A DNA stretch of 64,000 nt, from positions 62,001 through 126,000 of the forward strand of contig MU858152.1 in the NCBI GenBank assembly GCA_033297075.1, written 5' to 3'. Position numbers and translations under genes: made by a program. The notes under the pieces were generated by a model. The model was not told where the DNA came from. It was given only the letters and a program-made list of their open reading frames with translations, and did no database searches. Below, in pieces: positions 20,712-32,420 of this stretch. The stretch's first letter is position 1. The number at the start of each line of letters is the position of its first letter. The stretch is from Rhypophila decipiens (Eukaryota; Ascomycota; Sordariomycetes; Sordariales; Naviculisporaceae).

Positions 20712-21507
20712 TCACTTAAGAACCACCCACAGAGCACCATCATAGCTCTTCTCGCCCACGGTCTGGATCACAACCGAGTCAAATCTCTCATCCTTGCCGG
20801 CCTTTTCGATGGCGGCGCGCGAACCCAGAAGGCGTGGGTCGGTGTTGTTAAAGTCGATAATCTTCCCGCCACGAACGACACTGTTGTGATTCTCTGTCAG
20901 AAACCGCCTGAAGGAAGCAAAGGACGACCAAGAGAGAAGATGGGACTTACTTGTCAACACACAGCAGCGATCCAGGGTTGGACATATCGGCCGCCCAGGT
21001 AAGGTAGTTCCAATTGTTCTGCTTGTCGGCATCGATGAATGTGAAGCCAAACCGCTCGCGCTTGCCAGCCAGGACCTCCTCCTTCAGCTTGGGGAGCACA
21101 TCGGCTCCAGCGCCCTCGATGACTTCGACGCGGTCCGACAGGCCTGCAAATTCAATGTTCTTGCGGGCGATCACGACGTGGTTATGGTCATACTCGACCG
21201 TGACAATCTTGAGCTGGGGGTTTTCGCTGGCGAGCCAGATGGCTGTGTATCCGCCGAGAGTGCCGACCTCAAGTGCATGGGTGACCTTGAGCAGGCGGCA
21301 TTGGAGGGCCATGAACTTGGCCTGCGAGGGGGAAGCCGAGATGTCGGGAAGACCTGCGGCTTTGGAAGCCTGAAGGGCATGCTCGAGGGCTTTGTGGTTG
21401 GGACGAGAGGTTGGATGTGAGTGGGGGAAGGCGTAGGCATCAACGGCAGCCCAGAGCTGATCGCGGGCCTCGCCAGGATGCTCAAACTTGAAGTTGGCGG
21501 TAGACAT
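20712..21507 (-). CDS. SAM-dependent O-methyltransferase, catechol/caffeoyl-CoA type
   Basis: Two exons on the minus strand: 21507-20951 and 20880-20712, giving 241 aa. The intron (donor AAGTAAGT, acceptor CAACAG) joins LLCVD to NVVRGGKIIDF, which restores a canonical motif. SAM-binding motif I is ALEVGTLGGYTAIWLA (residues 78-93). Metal ligands by homology are Asp159 (FIDADK), Asp185 and Asn186. Family enzymes are Mg2+-dependent cytosolic proteins of 220-250 aa that methylate vicinal hydroxyls of phenolics or polyketides. The substrate is unknown. The P450 and second methyltransferase lie 5-10 kb away, but the intervening genes do not look like a cluster. Confidence 0.93.
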
Positions 21508-22661
21508 GGTTGATATGAGTCGACAGACGACGATGAGTCTGAAGTTTCAGTATCTGGGTGCCAAGTAAGAAATTGACCTGATGCTTTGTTCAGTTGTGGG
21601 TTGATGGTGTGGGAGCGAAATGGTGATGAAGTGTTCGGGACAACCTTAAATAGTTTGTATTTTCCGGTTGAACAATTGATGACTCGGCCCCCGCATCCAG
21701 GACCGGTGAAGAAGGTAAGTTGAAGATGGTATTGAATACCGGCCCGGGAAGGTTGAAAATGACTCAGACTCACCTCGCAGCTTCCTTCCCCGAAGTGGAA
21801 GCTGGTTTGCAGTTGTGGTTCGGCTCCGAACCCCACTCCGAACCCGCCAGATGCCGTAAGACGATCACGACATGGCGCTTCAGACCGTTGGAGTTAGAAG
21901 GAAGGTACGGTTTTGTCATCTGCAGACAGATTCGTAGGTAGTTTACAGTGCACAACTCCTTTGGTAGCAGTGATAGTACCTTTTTCATCCAAATTCCGGA
22001 AGTTCCAGGCCGGAGATCGGAACCCACTCGGTGTGGTCGACGCTTACTGCCTGCCGTGTCACCTCATCGCCTTGATTGTCCAGCAGAGGTAATGATCGAA
22101 ACTCAGTCAACATCATGTGGAAATTGGTTCTCTCTCACAGCAAAGGCCAGACATTTTTGACAAAGGATCAACCATATGCAGTCAACCATGTTTCGCTCTC
22201 GCTTACACCACTTCCATGGCAGAACAACGCGTGGCTGTCTGCATCAAACGCCAAAGAATCATTGACAGCCCCTGCAAAGGATCATATCAACATCACCATC
22301 TGATAAGATCAACAGGGTATAGATGATAGATGATCTGATAAGATTTGACCGCTGCCAAGGCCACGTCATAAGAGTGCGTGGCTCTGGGATGTGAATGGAA
22401 TCATTCTGCTCCATTTGGCTGACACGGGTTTCGTAAATACGACGGAGTTAGCTCCTTCTTGAACCGCAAAAAGAAAGTCACCTTGGCCGACAGTCATGAC
22501 AGTCAAGCACTGGCATGTTTGTTTACTAATTACATTCAGCTAGAGCTTAAACGAGACATCTTGTGCTATACACAAACCAAAGAGACATGTACACAGCATA
22601 ATTCATAGTATAGTTCTCGTAGCCCATTCCTTCCAAAGACCACATGGTGCCCCCAGCCAGC
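21508..22661. other. Intergenic, promoter of O-methyltransferase gene
   Basis: Holds the GATA repeat at 22298 and otherwise nothing I can assign. The open frames around 21720-22030 lack family resemblance and proper starts. Confidence 0.5.
22298..22344. promoter_or_regulatory. GATA-motif direct repeat upstream of the O-methyltransferase gene
   Basis: The 12-mer ATCTGATAAGAT occurs perfectly at 22298-22309 and 22333-22344, each with a TGATAA (HGATAR) core. A further TGATAG lies between them at 22324. It is about 800 bp upstream of the O-methyltransferase ATG. A paired, spaced GATA arrangement suits nitrogen- or light-responsive regulators; function is inferred only. Confidence 0.45.
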
Positions 22662-23952
22662 TCACGCCATCGAGTCCCCATGATGCGACGACGAGCCGTC
22701 CTTGGACCCATTCATCTTGATGAAGCCCATCTTCCACCCGCTGCTCGCTCCGCTGTGACTCGATCCGGCCTTCCAGCTCGGGTCAACAGACACCTTTTGC
22801 AACGCCGACCCCTCACTGCCCGTCTTTTGACTGACAAAGATCTTGGACGAGATGCTCTTGAAGACCTGCGACTCGCCAATGTGCACCTCGCAGAAATGCG
22901 CAAACGCCGGCATACAGGCCACAATGACGGCGATGTAGTTCTCGACAATGACGCAGATGTACGTCTGCGCCTGGGCCCAAGTGCCGTCTTCGTCGATGAT
23001 GAGCTTGACCTTGAACACGAGAGCCAACACGCTGGCAAGAACGCCCCTATTTGATAATGTTAGCTTCATCCCTTCAACAAAGAAAGGAAAAGAGGAAGGA
23101 AAACTCACAAACTAGCAGTCCCAAAAACGAAAAACAACTTTAACCTTCTCCTCTTCTTGAGCTTCAATGTACTCAACACCGGAAACGGCAAGATCAAGAT
23201 ATAAAGATCAATCAACACTGCCAGGCTGCCTTGCTCCGCACCCGTAGGCGTCAACTTCCACGGCCTCTTGTTGATGAGCAAATCATCCCACGTCTCACCG
23301 ATATGCGGCGCCGCAAAATACGGCACCACAATCAGACTATACCCGTATATCAGAGATGTCGCGACGATACCGACCCAGATGGCGATGCGCATCTTTCTCT
23401 CGACCGTAAAGACTTGGAGGTATAGCAGGAGAATGGCGATTTTGGAAAACATGATGCCCAGAGGTACGAACATCCCCTGTACAAAGACCCATTTCATGAA
23501 ATCGCCATTGTACCAGCATGCTGGGACGTCCCATTGGTGTCGGTGGAAGCGGGTTACTGTATGGGAAGAGAGAGACAGGTGAGCAGGGGTTTAGGCTAGG
23601 TAAGTGCAGAGGAAGAATACTTACAGCCCATGATGCTAATCCAGTAGCCTACGCTCCCCATCCAGCCCAGGACGATGATGTCTGTTCCGAGGTGGTGGTG
23701 TAAGTCATTGCACATGGCTGGTCAATGCTGCCAAGTCAACTTACAATCCGCAATCCTGATGTTCCGCACTTGGTAGTTGTTGATGATTCTCCCAATCGTA
23801 AAGACGGTCGCAATGGCCGTCAACACGCTAGACACACCGATGATGGTCGGCGCCAGCGTGGTTGGGTTCTCAAAGTTGGGAATCACCCCCGGCGGCGGCA
23901 TCATGGCCGGGATCTTGCACAGGTCCATGCCTGGAGGGAGTGCTCCGGACAT
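22662..23952 (-). CDS. SAT4/rhodopsin-like integral membrane protein
   Basis: Four exons on the minus strand: 23952-23745, 23681-23625, 23556-23109, 23046-22662; 365 aa. Every junction keeps the frame with GT...AG signals. The product has about seven hydrophobic segments: TLAPTIIGVSSVLTAIATVF near the N-terminus, then IIVLGWMGSVGYW, FVPLGIMFSKIAILLLYLQV, IAIWVGIVATSLIYGYSLIV, the LAVLIDLYILILPFPVLSTL segment, and two more. The D-Y-I/W-V/L pattern after TM2 and the ILPFPVL-K-L block are typical of the fungal rhodopsin-domain (SAT4-like) family. Members lack the retinal Lys and their function is mostly unknown; some carry a CFEM domain, absent here. The C-terminal 80 residues are Ser/Lys-rich and cytosolic. 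The start MSGALPPGMDL is chosen because the frame upstream is not membrane-like and contains a splice-independent extension only. Confidence 0.85.
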
Positions 23953-26434
23953 GTTGATGTTGTGTATCTGAAGGTGAGGAAATGGGTTTTGCTTGACCGA
24001 GGTGAGTCTGGCTATCCAGCCAAGCAATGAAACCAAGCCTACAAGCAAAGAGATGAAAGAAGGACAAGGCAAAGTGAAAGACGTTAGGAGAACCTGTCGT
24101 CCCTGCAGAAAAGAAGGTGAGACAAGATCTCTAGATGCCCAGAAGGAGAGAGGTGGCGGTTTCTTAATATGCCTTTACCGCATCGAGTGCAAGTAGGCTT
24201 GGTCTGGGGTAAGCATAATCCTCTCTCTCTGTCTCTGACCATCCATATGACCGTGAGATCTGCTAGTCTAGTTCGTCTATCTGCATCTGCCGACAAAGCG
24301 GCCGAGATGGGTGCGCCTCGCTGCAGACAATACTGCCCGTAGGTAATTACTGCTAACCCCCAAACCTACACTAGCTTGACTGTCTACTACTCCTACGGAG
24401 AATATTCTGCGAGGCGGCTAGATCGTCTATCTCTTCAAGTTGGCTTTTGCCGCCGAGGAATAGTCATGTTTCTACACAAGCAGGAGATATCCTAACGCCG
24501 CAATATACACTCGTACCATTGCTGTGACAGATGGTAGCGGTAGGATTCTGGTTGGCCGTGTGAATGACAACGAAAGAGGCGTCGTCGTATAGTACAACTC
24601 GACTGACCCCTTTCCAACGTTCTTTGCTGTATGTTACAATCTCGTCTTTTGTAGCGTTACATGCCAATAAGGTATCATACATTAATGAGAAGCACTGAAG
24701 GCATGTCATTCACACCACTGCCTGGCGGATATTAAGGGCCTGGCCGCCGTGTCGGACCCAAAATCCTACAACTTGGAAAGTATATTAACTGCCCTCCCTC
24801 TCGACAGCTGCAAGACGACGTCGAGAACACTGACCCGCGCCTTCCAGGCTGCCACCTTTTGTCAAAGTAGGGTACCTTTTTCAAGCGGGGCTGAGGCGTA
24901 TTACCTCTTTACTTACTGTATCACAGAACGGTGGTGTGGAACGGAATTGTGGGGGAGAGAGACGACGGATATTGATCAGGCACAGCCACGGCACAAAGAT
25001 AGCTTCCGTGCAGTGCCTTTAAAGCAATGGACAGCCAAGCAGCTGGTAACCTGCATGGCTACCCCACAATTTGTTTATATGCAACATCAACTTAAGGTCA
25101 TGAAGAAGAAGCAAGCCTCCTTTTCATTTTTCGGTACCCAAGATGTATCCCAACTCCCGACGAGTCCCTGTAAATATATGATCTTCATTGTCTGTGCGAA
25201 ATCTTCCACATGGGCACCAGCGAGAAAAGAGCATAGCGGTACAGGGTCGGGCCGCTGGTGGGAATCCTCCACTGGCAGTTCAGTCGCCTATCGTGAGCTA
25301 GACCAAGACTTGCATATCAAGGTAACAGCCAAGTCATCCTTTGCGCTGTAATGGCAGGCTGCTGCGCAGGACTAGTGGATACAATATATATATTTGGGGC
25401 GACTGGCCTGTGATCTTCACTGAAAAGACACCCCAAGCTGAGCGAGTTACTAAGCCCAGGGTAGTATTCGCTTCTTGGTATTTGACGAGTCCCACGGGTA
25501 TCATCTCTTTACGGCCGAAAAGGAGGTGCGCCACACTTTGGCATTAACCTGGATAACGGGACAGAATGGATTCTTGAGTAAAAGAATCCATGGCCAGTGA
25601 TCGTCGCCACCCCCTGATGGTCCAAAAAGGCAGGCCCTTTGGTGCTGAAACATATCTTGGTAAACTCATATCCATGGATTTGCACCCTGGGAATAGGCGT
25701 TATCATGTCTATCACGTCGTAGTAGGATGGGACTGATTTGCTCAGTGTCGTCTTGATGTAACCAGAGCCCTGTGAGGATGACAAGGACTTTTGTCGAGGA
25801 CCACTCAACGCCCTTATCCGATCTGTAAAGCCTGGGAGAGAGATCGATCCCCCATCCGTGCTCATTCAGCCCTCGATGCTCGTGATCCTCCGGCTATTGG
25901 CCATCCCGTCTTGGACTCTTGTCCGATCCAACCATCCGCTGTGCGAGAACATATCCCGTACGGATACATTCACTGGTACTGCAGAGAAACACAGATTCAG
26001 AGGAACTACCGTAAGGATCAGGATACGAACCACGCCTCATGACTACAGGTTGGGATACAGTGCTTCTTTCGTAATTCGTCGACTCGCCGTGAACAAGCAT
26101 GCGCCACCCACCATCCTCTCGGTCCCTGGTTTCCGTGGAGAGGGAGTCCCTCAATCAATCTCGACCCGCCTTGTTCCCACGTGCAAACAGAGATCCAAAT
26201 CTCAACGGCCTACGGGGTACACGACAGCAACGAAAGGACCATGCTGCTGCTGCTGCCGCTGCAGTCAGAGATGGTCTCGGCCCAATATACACGGTATCCG
26301 AAAAAGACAAAACACGTATTGTATACACATGTTAATTGTAATTACAGGCTTATCTTATCTCAATCTATAGTAAAGTAATCCAATACTACCGTTCCAACAT
26401 CACCACCACACCTCAGACTCGGCTTATGTACATT
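23953..26434. other. 2.5-kb gene-free stretch
   Basis: No supported gene. A 200-codon open stretch at 24749-25351 lacks an ATG in its first half and resembles no family. A (TGC)5 run occurs at 26242-26256. I see no transposon ends, terminal repeats or transposase fragments. Confidence 0.45.
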
Positions 26435-28476
26435 TCACTGCTGCAGCTTGCGGAACTGCACAACCGTCCGGCTGCTCGGCACCACGCCAGTCCGCCAGAA
26501 AAAATACCTCGGCCAGCTCCATCGGGATCTTGTCTCCTTTGGCTCGGCCATCTTGCACTCGTAGTTTTCCAGTACGTGTACCAGGAGGAGCTTCATGACA
26601 AGCGATGCGTACCACCGTCCGGGGCTGTAAAGAACGTCAGTAAACGATACAATCCCAAGGTAGACAAACAAGAAAAACATACCAAGTCTCCCTCCCAAAG
26701 CCCCAAATAGGCCAGTCATAGCCAGCATCCGTAAACTTCATCTCGGTCCGCTCGGGGACGGTCTTGGGATTCTGGCCCCGTCTAAGCATCTGGTTGGCCT
26801 TGATGAACCGAAACCCGTCAAACTTGTTGGGATCTTCGTAGCGTGCTGGGTCACGCATCATGGGCCACATGGGGAAACAGACCCAGTCACCCTTTTGGAC
26901 CTCGAGTCCGTCCGAAAAAGCAAACGGCTCCATTGCCTTGCGGCGGCCGGATACTATTTCTCTCTGTTAGCAACAAACAAACCTGAACCCGCAAATCACA
27001 AAGAAAGAAGCAAGACGTACCAGCATCAGAGTTATTCACCCGAATACTCTCCCTCAAAAAACTATCCAACACCTCCAGTTTCTCAACATCCCGTTTCCCA
27101 TCATCACTTCTCAGTCCATTCCGAACTTCACTCATCAGCTCGTCCACAAGACCCTGCCCATCACCGTCTGAAAAATGATCCGCAAGATCAATCAGAGCAT
27201 AAGATCCCACAATAGCAGGCTGGAAAACCCCCGCAAACCAGAGCGTCAAGATCTGCCCCACAATCTCTGCCGCTGTCCAGGGGTTCTTCTTTGGCGAGCT
27301 ATCAATGAGCCATTGCATCACATCGGCGTGGTCTTGCCCCGTAGCTCCCGCGTCGAGGCGGGCTTGTACGATGGGCACGAGGTACGACATCATTACCTTT
27401 TCTGCCCATCTGTTGCGCGTGATGATGTTTAGACCTAGTGGGCAGAGGAAGCTCGGCAGACAGCGGAGTAGTTCGGCTGCGATAAATGTACTCTGGGGAA
27501 AGTCCAGCGCCGCGGCGGTGAAGAGGGGGTTTTGGCCTGCATTTTTTATCAATCCGTTATTAGCAGATTTTCTTGGCAGGCAACATGGCTAGGCAAGTGT
27601 GAAACAAAGAGGTAATTACCAAGCTCTTCTCCAAAAAAGATGTACGTATTCAGCTTCGTAATAGTCCGTTTCATGAGCCCAAAGATCTTGACATCATGCC
27701 AGCCCTCGGCATTAGGACCGCCCGCTTGCTTAAACTCGAATTCAAAGGCTTGCCTGATGATTTTCTCAATTTGCGGCTGAAACTGCGGCAGGTGTGAGGT
27801 CAAGAGGGTTTGAATAGCACGGACATAGCCACTTGAATGGCCTTGGCTATGTGTCCTCTGATCGAGCCATTCATGCGCTGGGATTGTGAATTGCGGTTGG
27901 AGGAGCTACATGTTTTTTCCCGGTGGTTAGAATTCTGGCTTTGGGGAGAAAGGGGTGGGAAGGAATGGGACAAACATCTTTGGCAATCCCATTAAGACTC
28001 AATTGCCTCGACGAATTCTCTTTGATCTCCTGGACAAGCTCAGGTGTGGACACAACGCAGAGGTCATGTCCCGGCGTTGGGATCTTGAATGATTTGCCGT
28101 TTGCTACAAAATAGGCATCATCGAGAATTCTCGGGCCCCAGACGAGATATAACAGTCGCTGGATGAACTTGGGGTAGCGGGTTACACCCGCTGTTTTGGA
28201 GGGCAGGAATTCATCCTGCAGTTGTAGTAGAAGAGAATCTAGTCAGCCTTTGCAACGCGTGTCTGTTTCGAACAAGTCATGTAGAACTAAAAGATAACTT
28301 GGCATACATACATAATTCTTGCCTACAAACCGGAGTATGAGTCCCAACAGACTGAGGGAAAGGAACCAGTATAGCACGGTAAAATTGTACCCGGATGCTA
28401 AGCTCCCAGTCTGGTCGTGGAATATTCCACGCTGGGAAGCATGGGACTGGTTGATGTTCATGTCGACCGTTGTCAT
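26435..28476 (-). CDS. Cytochrome P450 monooxygenase
   Basis: Six exons on the minus strand: 28476-28312, 28215-27976, 27905-27620, 27536-27021, 26953-26683, 26624-26435; 555 aa. An N-terminal hydrophobic helix (VLYWFLSLSLLGLILRFVG) anchors it in the ER. The K-helix ExxR is Glu393-Arg396 in FLRESIRV. The heme loop WGFGRETCPGRWYASLVM has the thiolate ligand Cys493, whose codon is split by the last intron. The I-helix reads LWFAGVFQPAIV, without the usual AGxDT. Related fungal P450s near the ent-kaurene oxidase/GA14-synthase group also have a WFASVHQ-type I-helix, so this is probably functional. These enzymes hydroxylate terpenoid or polyketide substrates with a P450 reductase. The downstream neighbours are a methyltransferase and a GMC oxidoreductase. 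Confidence 0.93.
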
Positions 28477-30510
28477 AGTTCCTAGTAGCTGTGAGTATGC
28501 GGGGAAAGAAAAAAAAGAGTCTTGATTCAGGAAGTGCAGACTATCACGCCTGTATATGGATGGATGTGTGAGATGGATATAGTATATATTTGAAAGGGTT
28601 CACTGCATACACAAAGGTCCCAGCCAGGTAAGTTAGCTATGTCGTAAACGACAAGAATCACAAGATAAGACTAGGCAACTCATTTCAAGGTCGACCGGTA
28701 TACCTATCACATATTCTTGCTACAGAGGTACTTTCTATTACCACCATGTAACTAACTGGCAGTGCAATGGACGTGGGTGTGATAGCTGGATGACGGGAGG
28801 TCAGGATTGTGTTGTATTAGGCAGTGTATCGGGTCTCACTTTACTGCGAGAACAAACATTTACTGTTTGCTTACACCCAAGCCCAGCAAACCCCCAGGTA
28901 CTACCACTGGCACTGGATACTACACGCCGATGTGGCGTGCTCCGGACACAAAGTCCCCACTTCAACGGCTGGACTAGGTCTGGAGCGAGGGGGGCGGGAG
29001 GAAGACCGCCAACGCAGACAGAAAGCGCGGATACGGCGGCTAGTATCCTACCCGATGACAAGAGATCTTGGGTAGCCAGTAGCGTTGCGAGATCATCGCC
29101 ACATGTAATCGTGGAATCAGCCTTGAATCCCTTGATCTACACATCAAGTGGGACGTTTGGTGTGAGAATCTATCTTTGTGTTTCCTGACTGTTAAAGAGT
29201 AGAGTAGTATTGTACGGATCGGGCAGGCGAAGTAAACAGCCGCGGACAAACGCGGATAAATTCCCGTGCTGAGCATGGAAACATTACCCCTACGTGGAAA
29301 CGTTCCTTTACTGCTATGTAAATACATGCATGTGTAATTTCTGTATTACGTCCATGGTCGTCTTGGCAGTGTCAACAGATTGTGAATTGTGGCACAGTAT
29401 ATTACCTCTACATTTCCCGCCCCCGACGTCCGTCCGATGTCAGAAGCTGAGTTCGCAACTACCACCTACCTGTCTTACATTATAAACCGTTTTGGGTGTG
29501 TGAGCAGTCGATCTGTGGTTGCCGAATGCGGACTTGCACCTTCACGGCGTTCACGGCAAAGGAGATGAGAACAGATCAGGTAGGACAACAACGGTTTTCC
29601 AGTGTGCAACTTGCAACCATGATCTCTCCCGGAAACCCAAAAAAATACTTGCGCGATGCATGTTGGTTCGCGGTTGTGTTTGTGGGGTAATTACTACCTC
29701 CTTATCCCCGTGCCTCTTTCGGCCTTGCCATTGGGATGGGCCCCCAAGTGAGGCATATCTTGGGAAATGCTGCAACTTGTCGATAACTTGACTTGGTCCT
29801 GGAAACATCATCACATTTGTCTGGTGTTGCGAGATGGTGGGACCCTTGTTGTCGATCGATGGGATGGGAGACTTTACTTGAGAATAATATCAAGCCGTGT
29901 CCACAGGATCCATCACTGATTGACGACCGCTGCAGGTACATACAAGCCTGTGCCAGCGCCATCCGCGCCCGCTGCTGGCACGACACGGCCGGACCTGCGC
30001 GGTGGAATCTCGCATGTGGCTCGGCCGTTGTATTCTGATATATCGTCTGTTGGCTGTTTATCAAATTTGGGGTTGTGCTGCATACTACCAAGTCATGCTC
30101 CATCCAACGTCGAGGCGCAGTGGACATGCAATGTATCCGTACGAGTGCGCTTGACCCTCCCATGGTGAAACATGAAGTGTTCTACGCCACACTTCTATCA
30201 CAGCTCGATGGTAGGCAAATGGCAGACTAGGAAGGTGATAGCGGCTAATAAACAAGAGCATGCTCGTCTGCGGCGCGTCTTGGAATAGACGCCAATGGAT
30301 AGCTCCGAGTACGTGATGAGCGGGCGAACGGGTCTACCGCTCGTCGTAAAGTCCTATCTCCTTTGTTGAGCATTGCGAATCCGAATGTGATCAAAGGCGC
30401 TGCAACATCGGTAGGTGACATTAGAGAGACTCCTATAGGTCCTAATACGACCATGAACTATTACACTGACAGATACTCGCAGGTCGCCAACATGTCGTCC
30501 AAGTTTCTTA
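28477..30510. other. 2-kb gene-free stretch between P450 and methyltransferase
   Basis: Nothing coding is supported; all open frames are short and compositionally random. The P450 promoter lies at the left end. No repeats above about 12 bp were noticed. Confidence 0.45.
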
Positions 30511-31587
30511 TCAAGCCTTTTGCATAACGCGAACAAACACCTCGGGCGAAATGTACGCCCCTGATTGGGCCTCATTAATGAAGCTGGCCACCGTCTCCTC
30601 CGCCTGTTGGATCTTGGCCGGATCGCCGCTCATCTTGGCTGGACGGACGTAGAAATCCTCCAAGGCCATGACTTCGTTCTGGAACCAAAGAGGCAGCATG
30701 AATCCCTCGAGACGGGAGGCATCATGACTGACCAACTGCAGGCCGTGGCCTAGAGTGTGCTTGTCTAGGTCGCTGTGGACGGGTTAGTGTTACTAGAATG
30801 GCCCAGACTGAAAAGACTTGTCAAGCGTACCTGAATATGGGTACACCCCTGAAGGCCTTGTATTGGTCCACGGCATATTGGATGTGCCCTGGCTTGGGAT
30901 CCGGGCCGCGCCCAATGTACCTGATCTCTGTGTTGATAGGATTCAGATCGACCCACTGGAGGAAGCCTCCAGGCTCTGTAGGATACACTTGAGTCAGTCG
31001 TTGGCTTTGGGATGCTGGATTTTGCAGCCCGCTTACTCAGAAGCGAAGTGATGCCCCGCAAGAATGGCTTGATGTTGTCTGGGTTTATGATGGACACAAA
31101 GGCCCGGACATGGACCAGGTCAAATTTGCCCACAAACTTGTCAGGGTAAGCACCAAAGGCATCTTGCTGGTGCAGCGAGACTTGTTTCGGAAGCAAGCTT
31201 TCGTGTGGGAATTGGTCCTTGGAGACGTCAAAGCCATGGAGTTGGGCCCCTTGGACCCCGTCTTTTGACCACTTTAGCCTCGTTAATACCTCGACAGGCC
31301 ATATTCTGATAGAGTACGGTCAGTAAGACGCCGTAATATCTCCAAAAGCTGAACTTGCCCAGTCCCCGTGCCAATGTCTGCAATGACTGGCCGAGGTGGA
31401 AGCGGGACCTTGCTATGCACAAGGCCATTCAGATGCTCTTTCAAGATGGAGTGTTGAAAGTTGAGTCTAGTATCGTGGCATGATGGTTTGTCAGTGGTTC
31501 GATCGCAAAACTGGCCAAAGGAGCGATATCTCACCTCGTGCTGGCACCAAGTCCTCTTCCCAGGACGTATTGTAATGACTTGGACAT
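30511..31587 (-). CDS. SAM-dependent methyltransferase, LaeA/UMTA-like
   Basis: Five exons on the minus strand: 31587-31535, 31466-31359, 31305-31037, 30975-30831, 30772-30511; 278 aa. Intron 2 (31358-31306) is GC-AG: the donor GG|GCAAGT is needed to join the SAM motif VIADIGTGTG (residues 45-54) to IWPVEVLTRL in frame. Later segments QLHGFDVSKDQFP, FDLVHVRAFV and KPGGFLQWVDLNP are motifs II-III and post-III of class-I methyltransferases of the LaeA/UMTA group. In fungi these methylate small metabolites or act as secondary-metabolism regulators. It lacks a LaeA-type N-terminal extension, so a tailoring enzyme is more likely. It sits between a P450 and a divergent GMC oxidoreductase. Confidence 0.88.
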
Positions 31588-32420
31588 TGTTGTGATGTAT
31601 TAGTTGGGACGGTTCGATAATGTTACGCTATTAGATAAAGTTGTGCAAGTAAACAAAGGAACAAAGTCGTACGTCTTATTTGTCTGCTTGTGACAAACCA
31701 TCTCCATGACAGGCCATACAAAGAGCAATAACCCAGGTGCATGATATAGTATCTCGATGAGACGGCGTGCCCAAGAAGTCGAACTGTAGGATACCGAATA
31801 CGGTACGGGGCGTAACGGCGGGGAGGCAGAGTAGCCAGGGTAACATCCCAATTGGGGACAGCACCCGTTGACCCCTATCAAGCATCCTTGAGAGCCAAGA
31901 GAGCTGCGCCATAGTACCTGAACTGCTGTGCCGCAGACCCTCACTGTCCTGAAAGTGCTGTTGCTGCACTCAGCAACCGCTGTATCCTTGAAGAGTAGCA
32001 GTAGGATTAGGCAGGTACTTTTGCGCCTATTCATCCGGAGATACAGCGTCTTCGGGAATTGAAGAACAATCAAATGGCTAGACTGGTCTAGATCGGCGCA
32101 TTAAGCACAGCGTGAGAAAATGGTCCAGATACGCGGGAGTCGAGTCAGCCCAGCGACTATTTCACCCTGGCCACTTATTATCACTGTCTTGTCAGCGGCA
32201 CAGCCCTTTTCCAACATCCAGCTATTCCCACCCCGGCAGAGCCCATCTGATCGCGCTGTCGCAGATCACCGCCGGGTTTCATCTCCAACGCCGACGGCAT
32301 TTTCTCGACCTCATATCTTTTGTCGTTCTGTTCTTTTTTTGGTCCAGATCTGACATTCTCACTCTCTTTCACCACAAGCTCATTTTCTCACTACCATCTC
32401 ATTCGGCTCAAATCGCCACC
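31588..32420. promoter_or_regulatory. Divergent promoter between methyltransferase and GMC oxidoreductase
   Basis: An 833-bp interval separates the two start codons and would serve both genes. Pyrimidine-rich tracts precede the GMC start (TTCTTTTTTT near 32330). No gene or repeat is seen inside. Confidence 0.5.

Noticed and set aside
24749..25351. 200-codon plus-strand open frame in the 2.5-kb gap
   Set aside because: Begins with GTG; the first ATG is about 100 codons in. No domain, no codon bias, and one such frame is expected by chance in 64 kb.
29702..30163. 153-codon minus-strand frame between P450 and methyltransferase
   Set aside because: Mixed composition with no bias, no start context and no recognised motif.
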